Assembly (NCBI GenBank): GCA_013178185.1
Contig: JABLXC010000036.1
Location: 1-37,333 of the forward strand
Reading direction: 5' to 3'
DNA length: 37,333 nucleotides
DNA from: Anaerolineae bacterium
GTDB lineage: Bacteria > Chloroflexota > Anaerolineae > Anaerolineales > Anaerolineaceae
Under the pieces are notes generated by a model. The model saw nothing but the letters and a program-made list of their open reading frames with translations, ran no database searches and was not told the DNA's origin. Positions 1-8,115 of this stretch are shown in pieces. The first letter of the stretch is position 1. The number at the start of each line of letters is the position of its first letter. The position numbers and the translations under genes are program-made.

Positions 1-36
1 CTTGACTTCTGGCAGTTTCAGAACAATAATTGACAT
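1..36 (-). CDS. N-terminal 12 codons of a leftward gene, possibly a transposase (cut by window edge)
   Basis: An ATG at 36-34 on the minus strand opens a frame reading MSIIVLKLPEVK to the window edge. A good Shine-Dalgarno, CAGGAG, lies six bases upstream, so this looks like a real start. The short sequence resembles, from memory, the N-terminus of a family of insertion-sequence transposases common in Chloroflexota, in which a zinc-finger stretch follows. Twelve residues cannot prove that. The 62 bases to the next gene end (99) hold no other coding signal. Confidence 0.4.
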   Translation of the reverse strand, partial: MSIIVLKLPEVK

Positions 37-98
37 GGCAGGCTCCTGGGCGATGTCAGTGTGATAACTACCATCTTACCCGGAGCTTGCTCTTTTTG

Positions 99-842
99 TC
101 AAAACCCACCGCCTATGTTACAGTCACACGCGTCATCGCGTCCTTTATCATCTGATGGAAACAGATCCGCTACACTTCCTTCAAGGAAAATGGGGGTTTG
201 GATAGCTGCCTCACCGTGCAAATGGTCGGCATCGGCCCACCTGATCAGGCGTCCAATATACGCATGGTTTGCCCGCTCAACCTCAACAGTTGTGATGGAA
301 CAATTTTTGTTCTCCACACTGTGGATATCCTCAACCGCCTCTAGCGAGCAGAAGTCACCCATGACCATCGTAAACATCCCGCTGTGCCCTACGATCATCA
401 CATGCTGGTTCTCTCGGCCATCGAGCGCTCGTTCCAAACCATTTTGAAACCGACGCCATAGGCTGTGGTAATCATCGCCTTCAGGGAATCGAGCGGAATG
501 ATTCCCCCTGAACCACTCTGCAATAATCCGGTTATGGATATCCCAGGTCGCTGCGGTGGGCGGCATATCTTCTAAAGCGCCAATATTGATCTCGCGAAAC
601 GCCTCATCCACGTAAAACGGAACGCCTATCTTCCCAGAAATGATCTCAGCCGTTTCAAGGGCTCGCTTGAGGGGAGAAGAGTAAATAGCATCCACTTTTT
701 TCCCGGCAAACAGGTCACCGGTCTGTTCGGCTTGCAACCGCCCTCGCGCCGTCAAAGAGTAATCTACTTTCCTAAATGAAAATTCTTTGGTCAGGTTCGC
801 AACATTTTCACCGTGACGCACGAGATAAAGCAAATTTGACAT
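99..842 (-). CDS. Histidine phosphatase family protein (phosphoglycerate mutase-like)
   Basis: This is a 247-residue cytoplasmic member of the histidine phosphatase superfamily, which removes phosphate through a phosphohistidine intermediate. The signature LVRHGEN places the nucleophile at His10. Arg60 (SPLKRALETA), Arg83-Glu84 (FREINIG) and the second catalytic His153 (IVGHSG) complete the pocket, so it should be active. The substrate is unknown: these proteins act on sugar phosphates, cobalamin precursors or phosphoproteins. It is the last gene of a leftward group after the histidine kinase and the MBL-fold gene, with a 46-base gap to the latter. No clear Shine-Dalgarno precedes the ATG at 842, but the His10 motif so close to the N-terminus supports this start. 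Confidence 0.85.
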   Translation of the reverse strand: MSNLLYLVRHGENVANLTKEFSFRKVDYSLTARGRLQAEQTGDLFAGKKVDAIYSSPLKRALETAEIISGKIGVPFYVDEAFREINIGALEDMPPTAATWDIHNRIIAEWFRGNHSARFPEGDDYHSLWRRFQNGLERALDGRENQHVMIVGHSGMFTMVMGDFCSLEAVEDIHSVENKNCSITTVEVERANHAYIGRLIRWADADHLHGEAAIQTPIFLEGSVADLFPSDDKGRDDACDCNIGGGF

Positions 843-888
843 ATCGGATTGTGGTTAGTAACCTCTGGATTGGATCATGAAACGATGG

Positions 889-1749
889 CTATTCCTCCAA
901 TGCTGCGCTTTCTTCCGGCCAGTACCGCCGCACGTAGTAATGGTAGAGTCCATAGCGCAACCGCTGGCGGAAAACTTCTTTCTGCTCCGGCGGGGTGCTA
1001 AAAGAAGAAGCCAGGGAGTTCGCCAACAATTGCGCTTCTTCCGGGCGGGATTTTTTTGCAGCCAGCGCCTCAATCTGGTTGTGCGCTTTTTCCAGGAACT
1101 TCAGTTGTTTCCGTACTTCTTCTCCGGCAACCAACCCGCCCCGCCCACTGATTATCCAGTAGTTCTTGTAATTTTTTCCCATCAGGGTATTCAGCTGCTC
1201 GATCCACAATGGGAGGTCGGCGGACGCCAAAAAGGGCGGCTGCCCCGGCGTCACCAGGTCCCCCACGAACAAGGTTTTTTCCTTCACCAGTTCAACCCAA
1301 ATGGCCGCGCTGGAGGGGCCAGGCCGGTGTTGCAAGACAATGGGAGAGTCATCCCAGTCAATGGTCAACTGGTCGGTGAAGGTGATCTCCGGTGAAGCCC
1401 AGCGGATACTGCCCAGGTTCGATTGCTGTTCCCACTCCGCGCCGGTTTCGCTGCCCTGGGCTTTGAACGTAACCGGCCGGCTGCGGTAGATATCCAGCAA
1501 GCGGGTATGCCCCACCACCGTGCAGTCCATGTTGCGCACCCCCACCGTGCGATCGTAATGCCCGTCCAGGATGATCAGCATTCTGTCAACGCCGCCGCCC
1601 AAATTTAATAACGCCGACCGCCAGGCGCGCGCATCCTCTTGCCGGATGGGCGAATCAATTAAAATCAAGCCATGAGAGCCATTGATTGCCCCCAGCGTAA
1701 CACCAGGATAAGCTGTTTCAATGAAGATCTTGGGTGCAATTTCTTGCAT
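889..1749 (-). CDS. Metallo-beta-lactamase-fold protein with degenerate metal site
   Basis: A 286-residue protein with the general order of a metallo-beta-lactamase hydrolase, but most metal ligands are changed. The usual HxHxDH reads DGHYDR (62-67), so the first and last His are missing. The third-ligand region, normally PGHT, reads PGPSS (143-147). The bridging Asp is kept in FVGDLV (164). The final PGH-type loop reads SGRGG (201-205). Two-metal hydrolysis therefore looks unlikely, and a binding, sensing or regulatory role is an inference. It starts 14 bases after the histidine kinase stop, with AAGGAG five bases before the ATG, so the two are almost certainly cotranscribed and translated as neighbours. 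Confidence 0.75.
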   Translation of the reverse strand: MQEIAPKIFIETAYPGVTLGAINGSHGLILIDSPIRQEDARAWRSALLNLGGGVDRMLIILDGHYDRTVGVRNMDCTVVGHTRLLDIYRSRPVTFKAQGSETGAEWEQQSNLGSIRWASPEITFTDQLTIDWDDSPIVLQHRPGPSSAAIWVELVKEKTLFVGDLVTPGQPPFLASADLPLWIEQLNTLMGKNYKNYWIISGRGGLVAGEEVRKQLKFLEKAHNQIEALAAKKSRPEEAQLLANSLASSFSTPPEQKEVFRQRLRYGLYHYYVRRYWPEESAALEE

Positions 1750-1763
1750 GCCTGCTCCTTGCC

Positions 1764-3329
1764 CTAACCGCTATTCATCGGCAGCCGGAAGATGAAACGG
1801 CTACCCTTCCCCTCTTGACTTTCTACCCATATTCTACCGCCATGCGCCTGCACCGCCAGGCTGCAAAAAGCCAGTCCAAGGCCAAGCCCTTTTGGGAACC
1901 TTTCGGAGTGGAGACGGATGAACTTTTTGAAGATATGCTGCTGGTCTTCAAGCGGAATCCCAAGTCCGCTGTCTTGAACCCAGATCGTGATCCAGGTTTT
2001 GTCATGAGAAACCCCCACCGACAGCGTCCCATCTACTGGGGTGTATTTGGCCGCATTTTCTAAAAGGTTGATCAACACTCTGCGGATCATATCGCTGTCT
2101 ACAATCAGCGGCGGGATGGGCTCTTGCAGCACAACGCTAATTTTTTGCTTTTTGCTTTCCGTGGTCGGCTCTATGACCTCGATGGCTTCAAAGACCATCT
2201 CGCGCACGTCGGTTTCTTTTTTGTTGGTGATCGGCTGGCCAGCTTCCAGCCGGTTGATATCCAACAGCGAGTCGATCAGGCGTTGCATCCGCTCTGTAGA
2301 ACGCTCTGCAATTTTGAACACCGGCTGGATAGCTGCGTTCCCATCAACCGGTATCAGCATCTTTAACATATCCAGGCTGGAGATGATATTGGAAAGCGGC
2401 GAACGCAGGTCATGGTAGATCATGGCAGAAAGATCCTCGCGCAGGTGATCCAATTCGCGCCGCTCAGTAATATCGCGCAGCGTCCACTGCAAGCATTCCT
2501 GCCCGCCGATATTGGCACACAGCACAAAAATCTCCGCCGGATAATTTCTTCCATCCTTGCCATGCAGTTCCGATTCGTAAGAAACGTCTGCGCCTGCGCG
2601 CAGTTCAGCCGCGAATTCCCTCAATTTCTTCGGACTGAGGGGTTCCAGCATCTCAAAGGGCTGGTTCACCAGTTCTGAGAGGTCGTACCCCGTGGCGCTG
2701 GCGGCCGCGTAATTGGCTTCTAAAATTTTCCCCTCCCAGGTCGTGATGATGAGCGGGTTAATATTGTCTTCAAAAAGCTCCCGGTAGCGGCGGGTGGCCG
2801 ATTGGAGCGATTCATACAACAGCGCATTATAGATCGCGATGCCGGCCTGGTCAGCAATCGCTTGCAGCAAATCCAGGTGATCTGAATTAAAAAAGTTTGG
2901 GGTAGAATGCACCAGCGTCAGGATCCCGACCAGCCGCTCGCTAGCCTTGACCGGGATACAAATGGCCGATTTTGGGCCAGTGCGTAAACGATCGTCGTCC
3001 GCCCGTCGCAGCCAGCGTTCATCCTTGCTCGTATCCTGCAGCAACGCTGGTTCACGCTGGCGCAGCACCCAGCCCGCCAGACCTTGATCCAGCGTCGCCT
3101 GGAGCTGGCTGCTGGTATGCGAGATAAGCTGCCCTTCTACCACAATGGCCGCATCCACCGGTTTTTCGTTCTCATCCAGGACGATCAGCGTACCTCGCTC
3201 CGCCCCAACATTTTCAACCGAGAGGGTCAGAACACGCGGTAAAACCGCCGGAAGGTCAAGCGACCGGGCAAGCTCGCGGCTGACATTGAATAAAAGCTCC
3301 AGAGATGAACGCGTTGCATCGTTATTCAT
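1764..3329 (-). CDS. GAF-PAS sensor histidine kinase
   Basis: A 521-residue cytoplasmic histidine kinase with no membrane segment. In order: a GAF domain (about 10-170), a PAS domain (about 180-295, ending DITERRELDHL), a HisKA dimerisation/phosphoacceptor domain with the H-box MIYHDLRSPLSN (His306), and a HATPase_c domain with N-box (around NLLENAAKYTP, Asn425), G1 box QDSGLGIP and G2 box GLGLGLAF. It should autophosphorylate on His306 and pass the phosphate to a response regulator, but none is encoded in this window. Expression probably starts from a TATACT box at 3358-3363, leaving a leader of about 20 bases. It heads the group with the degenerate MBL gene and the histidine phosphatase. 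The ligand sensed is unknown. Confidence 0.92.
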   Translation of the reverse strand: MNNDATRSSLELLFNVSRELARSLDLPAVLPRVLTLSVENVGAERGTLIVLDENEKPVDAAIVVEGQLISHTSSQLQATLDQGLAGWVLRQREPALLQDTSKDERWLRRADDDRLRTGPKSAICIPVKASERLVGILTLVHSTPNFFNSDHLDLLQAIADQAGIAIYNALLYESLQSATRRYRELFEDNINPLIITTWEGKILEANYAAASATGYDLSELVNQPFEMLEPLSPKKLREFAAELRAGADVSYESELHGKDGRNYPAEIFVLCANIGGQECLQWTLRDITERRELDHLREDLSAMIYHDLRSPLSNIISSLDMLKMLIPVDGNAAIQPVFKIAERSTERMQRLIDSLLDINRLEAGQPITNKKETDVREMVFEAIEVIEPTTESKKQKISVVLQEPIPPLIVDSDMIRRVLINLLENAAKYTPVDGTLSVGVSHDKTWITIWVQDSGLGIPLEDQQHIFKKFIRLHSERFPKGLGLGLAFCSLAVQAHGGRIWVESQEGKGSRFIFRLPMNSG

Positions 3330-3381
3330 AGGACATCTGGCCGATTAAAGTCTGGTAAGTATAGCATAAAAGCCCCCTGGC

Positions 3382-4173
3382 TTAATGACCGGCTGCACGC
3401 ACACTCTCACAACGCTCGCAATCTGCCCGATCGCACAACAATGCTAACGGTTGCACTTCTATTAAGTCTGTCACGGCTTCAATCAGACGCGCCAGAGGCA
3501 GCGCCTGAATTGTCGCCTCGCCGACCTGCACCTTGCGCACGAACGACTCCACCACCGGTTCCACCTGGTTAAATCCGTCTGAACAGCCCGGAAAACCGCT
3601 ACAGGCGACGATGCCCGTCGGCGTTAACGCCCAGCGCGTGAACTGCGTCCGGCCTGCTGCCCGTTCGGCAAGGTGGATCGCCGTGTTGACGGTGTGGTCC
3701 ACGCCCAGCAGCAACACCCACCCTCCCTGGCGGGCTAACACCCCAATTGGCGCGAGCGGCTGCTCAAGGGACTGGGCTTCCAGGGCTTCTTCCACATTGA
3801 TCCCTGCAAAGGAAAGGATCGGATGCATCGAGCGCGAAGCGTGCGGGTGCTGTCGCAAACGTTCCGCCACAACCCCAATCATGGGATCCACCGGCAGGCT
3901 GGGCCAATAGAATTCAGCCATACGGTTGGTTTTTTCTCCGCTGCCATAGACCATCCCGTTATTGGCAGGACCGACTTCAGGGATGATCATGGTCCGGTAG
4001 GTAAAAGCCGGCATCATCAAGCTGTCGCTGGTCGCCATCAACGCCCCTAAAACGGTATCTGCACCGCCCCGCACTTCTCCAAAAGCAGATAAAGAAGCAT
4101 GCACCAGGAGCGGCCAGGTTGGGGCGATCCCCAGGTCCTTTAATCCGTTGATGAGATCGCGATACGAGAGCAT
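3382..4173 (-). CDS. AAC(3)-family N-acetyltransferase
   Basis: About 263 residues of the aminoglycoside 3-N-acetyltransferase fold, which moves an acetyl group from acetyl-CoA to an amine. The family start LLVHASLSAFGEVRGGA and the acid-rich mid part with DHTVNTAIHLAE are visible. The C-terminus carries a cysteine cluster (CDRADCERC) that could bind a metal. Membership does not prove antibiotic resistance: chromosomal copies act on other amines. I chose the ATG at 4173, which has GGGGG five bases upstream, over the GTG at 4212, because that GTG overlaps a TATAAT box (4204-4209) that looks like the promoter. A short GC hairpin followed by TTTTAT overlaps the stop (about 3365-3384) and may end the transcript. 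Confidence 0.85.
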   Translation of the reverse strand: MLSYRDLINGLKDLGIAPTWPLLVHASLSAFGEVRGGADTVLGALMATSDSLMMPAFTYRTMIIPEVGPANNGMVYGSGEKTNRMAEFYWPSLPVDPMIGVVAERLRQHPHASRSMHPILSFAGINVEEALEAQSLEQPLAPIGVLARQGGWVLLLGVDHTVNTAIHLAERAAGRTQFTRWALTPTGIVACSGFPGCSDGFNQVEPVVESFVRKVQVGEATIQALPLARLIEAVTDLIEVQPLALLCDRADCERCESVRAAGH

Positions 4174-4203
4174 GAAACCCCCAATCATAGGGTGGATATG
4201 CCT

Positions 4204-4209
4204 ATTATA
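4204..4209 (-). promoter_or_regulatory. -10 box of the AAC(3)-family gene
   Basis: Perfect TATAAT on the minus strand, 30 bases before the chosen ATG at 4173. It predicts a leader of about 23 bases that contains the GGGGG ribosome site. No good -35 box was recognised. Confidence 0.55.
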
Positions 4210-4273
4210 CACACGGAATGGGCTACGCGCGCACTTTGTTGCTGGTTTTCAATGTTATACAAAAACCTGGCTT

Positions 4274-4975
4274 TCACTGCGCGCAGAGCGGGATTTCTCC
4301 CTGGTTTTGATGAGAATTCAGGTTCAGACCGAAATACGGGCTGGGGTCGAGGGTATTTTTGATCTCCAACTCGTTGCGGAACCCCCCACTGCCGTCATCC
4401 AGCACGATGGAGAAATGCAAATGCACGCCGGTCGGGTTGCCAGGGGTTCCCGAATAATTGCCCTGATACCCCAGCAATGTCCCAGTCTTGACGAACGCCT
4501 CGCGCGTTCCAGCAGGAAATTCTTCCGAGATCAAGGAGACGCCTTTCGAGTCGGCCATGTGAGTATAATACGTCCAGATTTGCCTCCCCGGCTGGAGTGG
4601 ATCCGATGGGATGCGGATGATCAGCGTGGATTTCCAATCCGGCAGGCGCGTCAGGTAACCGTCCTGTGCTGCGTACACCGGCGTCATCCCCACACCCGTC
4701 CCACCAAAGATGTCGATCCCCTGGTGGCGGTGGCCAGGCCGGAAGGAATCATCCCACAGGAAACCAATATACCCGTCCGTTGGAAAGAGAAAAGGCGCAT
4801 CGCCGCAGCGCGTCCCGACCCTCATCATCCATCCGGCGCGCCCCTGCGGATCGTCCAGGAACTGGTAGAGCTTCAGGCTCCTGCCGGCGTTGCCAGGACG
4901 CCGGAGAATGAAGTAGATCCCCGCCGCCAGAAGCAGCACGAACGCCAACCCCGCCAGTTTTAATAACGCTTTCAT
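4274..4975 (-). CDS. M23 family metallopeptidase, membrane-anchored
   Basis: A 233-residue LytM/M23 zinc endopeptidase, expected to cut peptide cross-links in cell-wall peptidoglycan outside the membrane. Residues 5-24 form a single hydrophobic anchor or uncleaved signal. The zinc motif HxxxD is HQGID (His84, Asp88), the catalytic helper His is His139 (YYTHM) and the second metal motif HxH is GVHLHFS (His185, His187). All key residues are present, so it should be active. It is divergent from the zinc-ribbon gene at 5063, and both start codons are immediately preceded by a TATAAT box. A peptidoglycan substrate is inferred from the family. Confidence 0.88.
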   Translation of the reverse strand: MKALLKLAGLAFVLLLAAGIYFILRRPGNAGRSLKLYQFLDDPQGRAGWMMRVGTRCGDAPFLFPTDGYIGFLWDDSFRPGHRHQGIDIFGGTGVGMTPVYAAQDGYLTRLPDWKSTLIIRIPSDPLQPGRQIWTYYTHMADSKGVSLISEEFPAGTREAFVKTGTLLGYQGNYSGTPGNPTGVHLHFSIVLDDGSGGFRNELEIKNTLDPSPYFGLNLNSHQNQGEIPLCAQ

Positions 4976-4982
4976 ACCCGGA

Positions 4983-4988
4983 ATTATA
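4983..4988 (-). promoter_or_regulatory. Leaderless-type -10 box of the M23 peptidase
   Basis: TATAAT on the minus strand ends exactly 7 bases before the ATG at 4975. Transcription would begin at or next to the A of the start codon, and no Shine-Dalgarno fits between. Confidence 0.65.
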
Positions 4989-5050
4989 CCCGCCGCAGCG
5001 CAATACGGAAAAAAGGAGCAAAATGAAGGACGCCCTTTCTCCTTTATGGA

Positions 5051-5056
5051 TATAAT
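5051..5056 (+). promoter_or_regulatory. Leaderless-type -10 box of the zinc-ribbon protein
   Basis: TATAAT with 6 bases to the ATG at 5063. It is divergent from the M23 promoter, and the two -10 boxes lie 62 bases apart, so their upstream elements must overlap. Confidence 0.65.
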
Positions 5057-5062
5057 CCATGT

Positions 5063-5755
5063 ATGCCCAGGTTACTTACACTTAATTGCCCTTCCTGCGG
5101 CGCGAAAATCGCTGTAAGCGCGCAGGATACCCGTTCTACCTGCCAGTTCTGCGGAGCAGTACACACCCTGACCCCTCAGGCGCTTAAGAGCAAAACCTCT
5201 GCGCCCCCGCGCCCCGCCATTGAACAGCCCTCCGATATATACCTGGAGCATGAAGGAGTCGCCATCAAACTGGTGCGGCGCTGGTTTCAGAAAGGGTTGA
5301 TCCCGCTGGCGGTCTTCTGCTTTTTCTGGGATGGCTTCTTATTTTTCTGGTATTGGATGGCGTTGCGCGCCAACGCAACGATTGAGATGCTGCTTGGCCC
5401 GATCGTTCATGTAATCGTCGGGCTCGTCCTCACCTACGGTCTCGTCGCCGGGCTGCTCAACCGTACAGAGATCACCTTCGACCGGCAGCAGCTTTCCGTT
5501 TGGCACGGCCCGCTGCCCTGGTGGGGCAACCGCTCGCTGCCCCTGGAGGAAATCCGCCAGCTCTACACCAAAGAGAGCAACGTCAAAAAGAATGGGCGTC
5601 CCACCTACCACCTTTTTTATACTACCCCCGAAGGACGCTCTAAGAAATTGATCTCCGGCCTGGATTCGCCAGATACCGCGCTTTTCATCGAACAGCAGGT
5701 CGAAGCCTGGCTGAACATCCATGATCAGTCAATTCAAGGGGAAGTGCCACGCTAA
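5063..5755 (+). CDS. Membrane protein with N-terminal zinc ribbon and PH-like C-terminus
   Basis: 230 residues of unknown function. Two CxxC pairs at the N-terminus (CPSCGAK and CQFCG, about 9-35) make a zinc ribbon. Two hydrophobic hairpins follow (about 75-97 and 110-130). The C-terminal 95 residues (from about TEITFDRQQLSVWHGPLPWW) have the strand pattern of a bacterial PH-like domain and end with a helix. The layout suggests a membrane protein with both soluble parts on the cytoplasmic side. It sits alone between two leftward genes and ends in a strong terminator. A similar PH-like pattern occurs in the protein at 30078-30980. No specific role can be assigned. Confidence 0.75.
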   Translation: MPRLLTLNCPSCGAKIAVSAQDTRSTCQFCGAVHTLTPQALKSKTSAPPRPAIEQPSDIYLEHEGVAIKLVRRWFQKGLIPLAVFCFFWDGFLFFWYWMALRANATIEMLLGPIVHVIVGLVLTYGLVAGLLNRTEITFDRQQLSVWHGPLPWWGNRSLPLEEIRQLYTKESNVKKNGRPTYHLFYTTPEGRSKKLISGLDSPDTALFIEQQVEAWLNIHDQSIQGEVPR

Positions 5756-5778
5756 TTTTTTCTTTGTAAAGGGGAATC

Positions 5779-5843
5779 GTTGGGTTGAGGAAGGATAGGG
5801 ATGACGGTTTTCGAACCCCATCTGCCCTCAACCCAACTTTTTT
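5779..5843 (+). terminator. Rho-independent terminator after the zinc-ribbon gene
   Basis: A perfect 12-bp stem (GTTGGGTTGAGG at 5779-5790 with its complement at 5826-5837) encloses an inner GGTT-TTCG-AACC tetraloop hairpin and is followed by six Ts. The T tract touches the end of the convergent MerR gene. The polarity fits plus-strand transcription. Confidence 0.85.
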
Positions 5844-6600
5844 AACTCATTTTTTGGCAATACACCTGGATCGCCTGGCGCATGAACGCCGCCAGATCCG
5901 GATGGATGCGGTTGAAGGTGGCGTTGAACCGTGGGTCATCATTGTATAAGTCTCCCAGGCCCAGCAAGATCTCGGCAGACGGTTCATAAAAATAGCGAAT
6001 ATGCTGGTGCCAGCGGGCTATGCCCTCCTGCGCCTGCGGACTAGAAGGCCCGTAAGGCATCGCCTCCACCAGGTCCAGGTAGATCGTCTTTCCTTCCTGC
6101 ATAATCTTGAGCTTCTGATCATTGCTATAGTTATCCCAGCGCTGGTAAGATTCATCAACCCTTTGAGCGCCATAGCGCCTGCGCGCCTCTTCTTTATATG
6201 CTTTTTGTTTTTCTTCGCTGAACCCGGAGAAGAGTTCATGAGCGTCCATTTCGATGTCTCCTTTCAAAAATGAGATTGTACGCTCGACCGTCGCGATCAG
6301 ACCTTCCAGCTTGCGCCGGCGCGCCTGCAAAGACAGCCGGTGTTGTTCCAGCGCCGTCAGGAGATCGAAATCGGGCTGGTTGAGCACCTCCCGGATCTCC
6401 TCCAGGCTGAAACCAAGCTCCCGCAAGAACAAGATCTGTTGCAAGCGCAAGACAGCGGTCCGGTCATAGAGGCGGTATCCATTGGCCGGGTTGCGCCCCG
6501 GCTTGAGCAGGTTGATCTCGTCGTAGTAGTGAAGGGTGCGCGCGCTAACCCCTGCGATCACGGCAAGTTGTCTGACGGTGTAGCGCAGATCAGTTGTCAT
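5842..6600 (-). CDS. MerR family regulator with TipAS drug-recognition domain
   Basis: 252 residues. The N-terminus is a MerR winged helix (about 5-72, YTVRQLAVIAGVSARTLHYY) that binds DNA as a dimer through a coiled coil (about 80-120). The C-terminus (about 135-250, from LFSGFSEEKQKAYKEEA) is a TipAS domain, which in the thiostrepton regulator TipAL binds drugs or peptides. It probably activates its own promoter and perhaps other genes when a toxic compound is bound. Its promoter has the 19-bp spacer of MerR-regulated promoters, with a dyad inside, and a -10 box 6 bases before the ATG. No efflux gene is directly attached; miaB upstream is transcribed separately. Substrate unknown. Confidence 0.92.
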   Translation of the reverse strand: MTTDLRYTVRQLAVIAGVSARTLHYYDEINLLKPGRNPANGYRLYDRTAVLRLQQILFLRELGFSLEEIREVLNQPDFDLLTALEQHRLSLQARRRKLEGLIATVERTISFLKGDIEMDAHELFSGFSEEKQKAYKEEARRRYGAQRVDESYQRWDNYSNDQKLKIMQEGKTIYLDLVEAMPYGPSSPQAQEGIARWHQHIRYFYEPSAEILLGLGDLYNDDPRFNATFNRIHPDLAAFMRQAIQVYCQKMS

Positions 6601-6606
6601 GCCAGC

Positions 6607-6637
6607 ATTCTAAACCATAACGTTACGTTAATGTCAA
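6607..6637 (-). promoter_or_regulatory. Autoregulated MerR-type promoter and operator
   Basis: On the minus strand a TTGACA -35 (6632-6637) and a TAGAAT -10 (6607-6612) are separated by 19 bp, the long spacer typical of promoters twisted into shape by MerR proteins. Inside it lies a perfect 6-bp dyad, TAACGT-A-ACGTTA (6618-6630). The -10 box ends 6 bases before the regulator's own ATG. Confidence 0.8.
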
Positions 6638-6642
6638 GGGGT

Positions 6643-6676
6643 AAATAAAGAAAAACGGCAGAAATCTGCCGTTTTT
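6643..6676 (-). terminator. Rho-independent terminator of miaB
   Basis: A perfect 12-bp inverted repeat, AAAAACGGCAGA (6651-6662) with its complement at 6665-6676, follows the miaB stop and leads into TTTTTCTTTATTT on the minus strand. Confidence 0.85.
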
Positions 6677-8036
6677 AGGAAATGACCAGTTGTTCTTCGC
6701 GGCTGGGAAGCAGCGGCGGAGCTTCGCCGATCGAACCCAACATAGACCACGGGCCTGTCCAGGTAATTTTAACCGGCTGCACCAGACCGCGCAGGTTTTG
6801 ATCGCTTTCCACAAAGACCAGCTTATTGGTCTCGGTGCGGCCACGCCAGCGGTGTTTCCTTTTGTCTTCAAAGAGCACCTGGACCGTCTTCCCAAGATAG
6901 CCTGCGCTGATCTCTGCCGCAATTCCTTCCTGCAGCTCCTCTAACATGCGAAAGCGCCGCCACTTCTCGCTTTCAGGGACATCGTCAACCATGCGCCGTT
7001 CCGAAACCGTCCCCTGCCGGGGAGAATAGCGCGCCAGATGAGCGACATCCAGCCTCAAATCCCGAAGCTGGCGATACGTGCCCATGAATTGTTCTTCGGT
7101 CTCGCCTGGAAAGCCGACGATGATATCCGTCGCGATGGAAACTCCGGGAATCTTGCTGCGGATGCGTTCCACCAGACGGTAATAGTCCTCGTTGGTGTAC
7201 CCCCGCCGCATGTTCGCCAGCACTTCGTTATCTCCCGCCTGCGAAGGGACTTCAATATGCGGCATAACCTTGGGCAGTTCCGCCACCGCATCCAGCAGTT
7301 CATCGGTCATCCAGTTGGGGTGAGAGGTCAGAAAGCGGATGCGTTCGAGCCCTTCGATTTTGCTCAACTGGCGCAGTAACCCCGCCAGGGTTGGAAAATC
7401 GGGCTGATCCTTGCCGTAACGATCTACAATCTGCCCCAGCAAAGTGATTTCCTTGACGCCTTGCGACGCCAGCGAACGGGCTTCGGCCAGGATTTCCGCC
7501 GGCGGCCGGCTCTGTTCGACCCCGCGGCGGTAAGGGATGATGCAAAACGTGCAGGCGTGTGAGCAACCGTACACCACCGGGATGAAAGCTGTCACCAATT
7601 TGCCCCGTTCGTGGGCCGGCAGCGTCAGGTCGCCGTCCATCAGGGCAAACCTTTCTCCAGTCCGGGCTGTTTCCTCGGCGCGAGTTTCCTCTTGCGTCAA
7701 AAAGCTTACCAGCGGCCCGGGATCAGAGGGAGGGGAAAACACATCAACATACGGAAAACGCTGGCGCAACGCCTGGTTGTTCTTCACCCCAACCAGACAG
7801 CCCATCAAGTTGATGACCACTTCGGGGCGCGCCTGTTTGAGCGGGCGCAAAGAGCTCAAGCGGCCGTAGGCTTTATCTTCGGCGCTCTGCCGAACGACAC
7901 AGGTATTTAGTACGATGACATCGGCTTCATCTGCATGGCTGGTGTTTTCGTAGCCCAGTCGCTCCAACGCCGAAGCGACCCGTTGCGAATCGGCCACGTT
8001 CATCTGGCAGCCTTCTGTCCAGATATGATATTTCAT
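6675..8036 (-). CDS. miaB: tRNA-2-methylthio-N6-dimethylallyladenosine synthase MiaB
   Basis: A 453-residue radical-SAM methylthiotransferase that adds a methylthio group to i6A37 of tRNAs reading UNN codons. The N-terminal UPF0004 domain carries the auxiliary cluster cysteines Cys10, Cys46 and Cys80. The radical-SAM motif is CSHACTFC (Cys158, Cys162, Cys165). A TRAM domain closes the protein (about 375-440, SAGYLGKTVQVLFE onward), which would bind tRNA. Length and motif order match MiaB; the paralogue MtaB is the main alternative but has a different N-terminus. The gene has its own TATAAT box 7 bases before the ATG and its own terminator, so it is a single-gene unit. Confidence 0.93.
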   Translation of the reverse strand: MKYHIWTEGCQMNVADSQRVASALERLGYENTSHADEADVIVLNTCVVRQSAEDKAYGRLSSLRPLKQARPEVVINLMGCLVGVKNNQALRQRFPYVDVFSPPSDPGPLVSFLTQEETRAEETARTGERFALMDGDLTLPAHERGKLVTAFIPVVYGCSHACTFCIIPYRRGVEQSRPPAEILAEARSLASQGVKEITLLGQIVDRYGKDQPDFPTLAGLLRQLSKIEGLERIRFLTSHPNWMTDELLDAVAELPKVMPHIEVPSQAGDNEVLANMRRGYTNEDYYRLVERIRSKIPGVSIATDIIVGFPGETEEQFMGTYRQLRDLRLDVAHLARYSPRQGTVSERRMVDDVPESEKWRRFRMLEELQEGIAAEISAGYLGKTVQVLFEDKRKHRWRGRTETNKLVFVESDQNLRGLVQPVKITWTGPWSMLGSIGEAPPLLPSREEQLVIS

Positions 8037-8043
8037 GCCCTCG

Positions 8044-8049
8044 ATTATA
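8044..8049 (-). promoter_or_regulatory. Leaderless-type -10 box of miaB
   Basis: TATAAT on the minus strand ends 7 bases before the miaB ATG (8036). There is no ribosome-binding site between them. Confidence 0.65.
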
Positions 8050-8115
8050 ATCCAAATTTCTACAATTTAGCTCTTATTTTATTGTCACGGTAGGGCAATC
8101 GCATTCGCTCTTTCA

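Noticed and set aside
3382-4173. Aminoglycoside resistance determinant
   Set aside because: Family membership alone does not show resistance, and the context is chromosomal and shows no mobile element.
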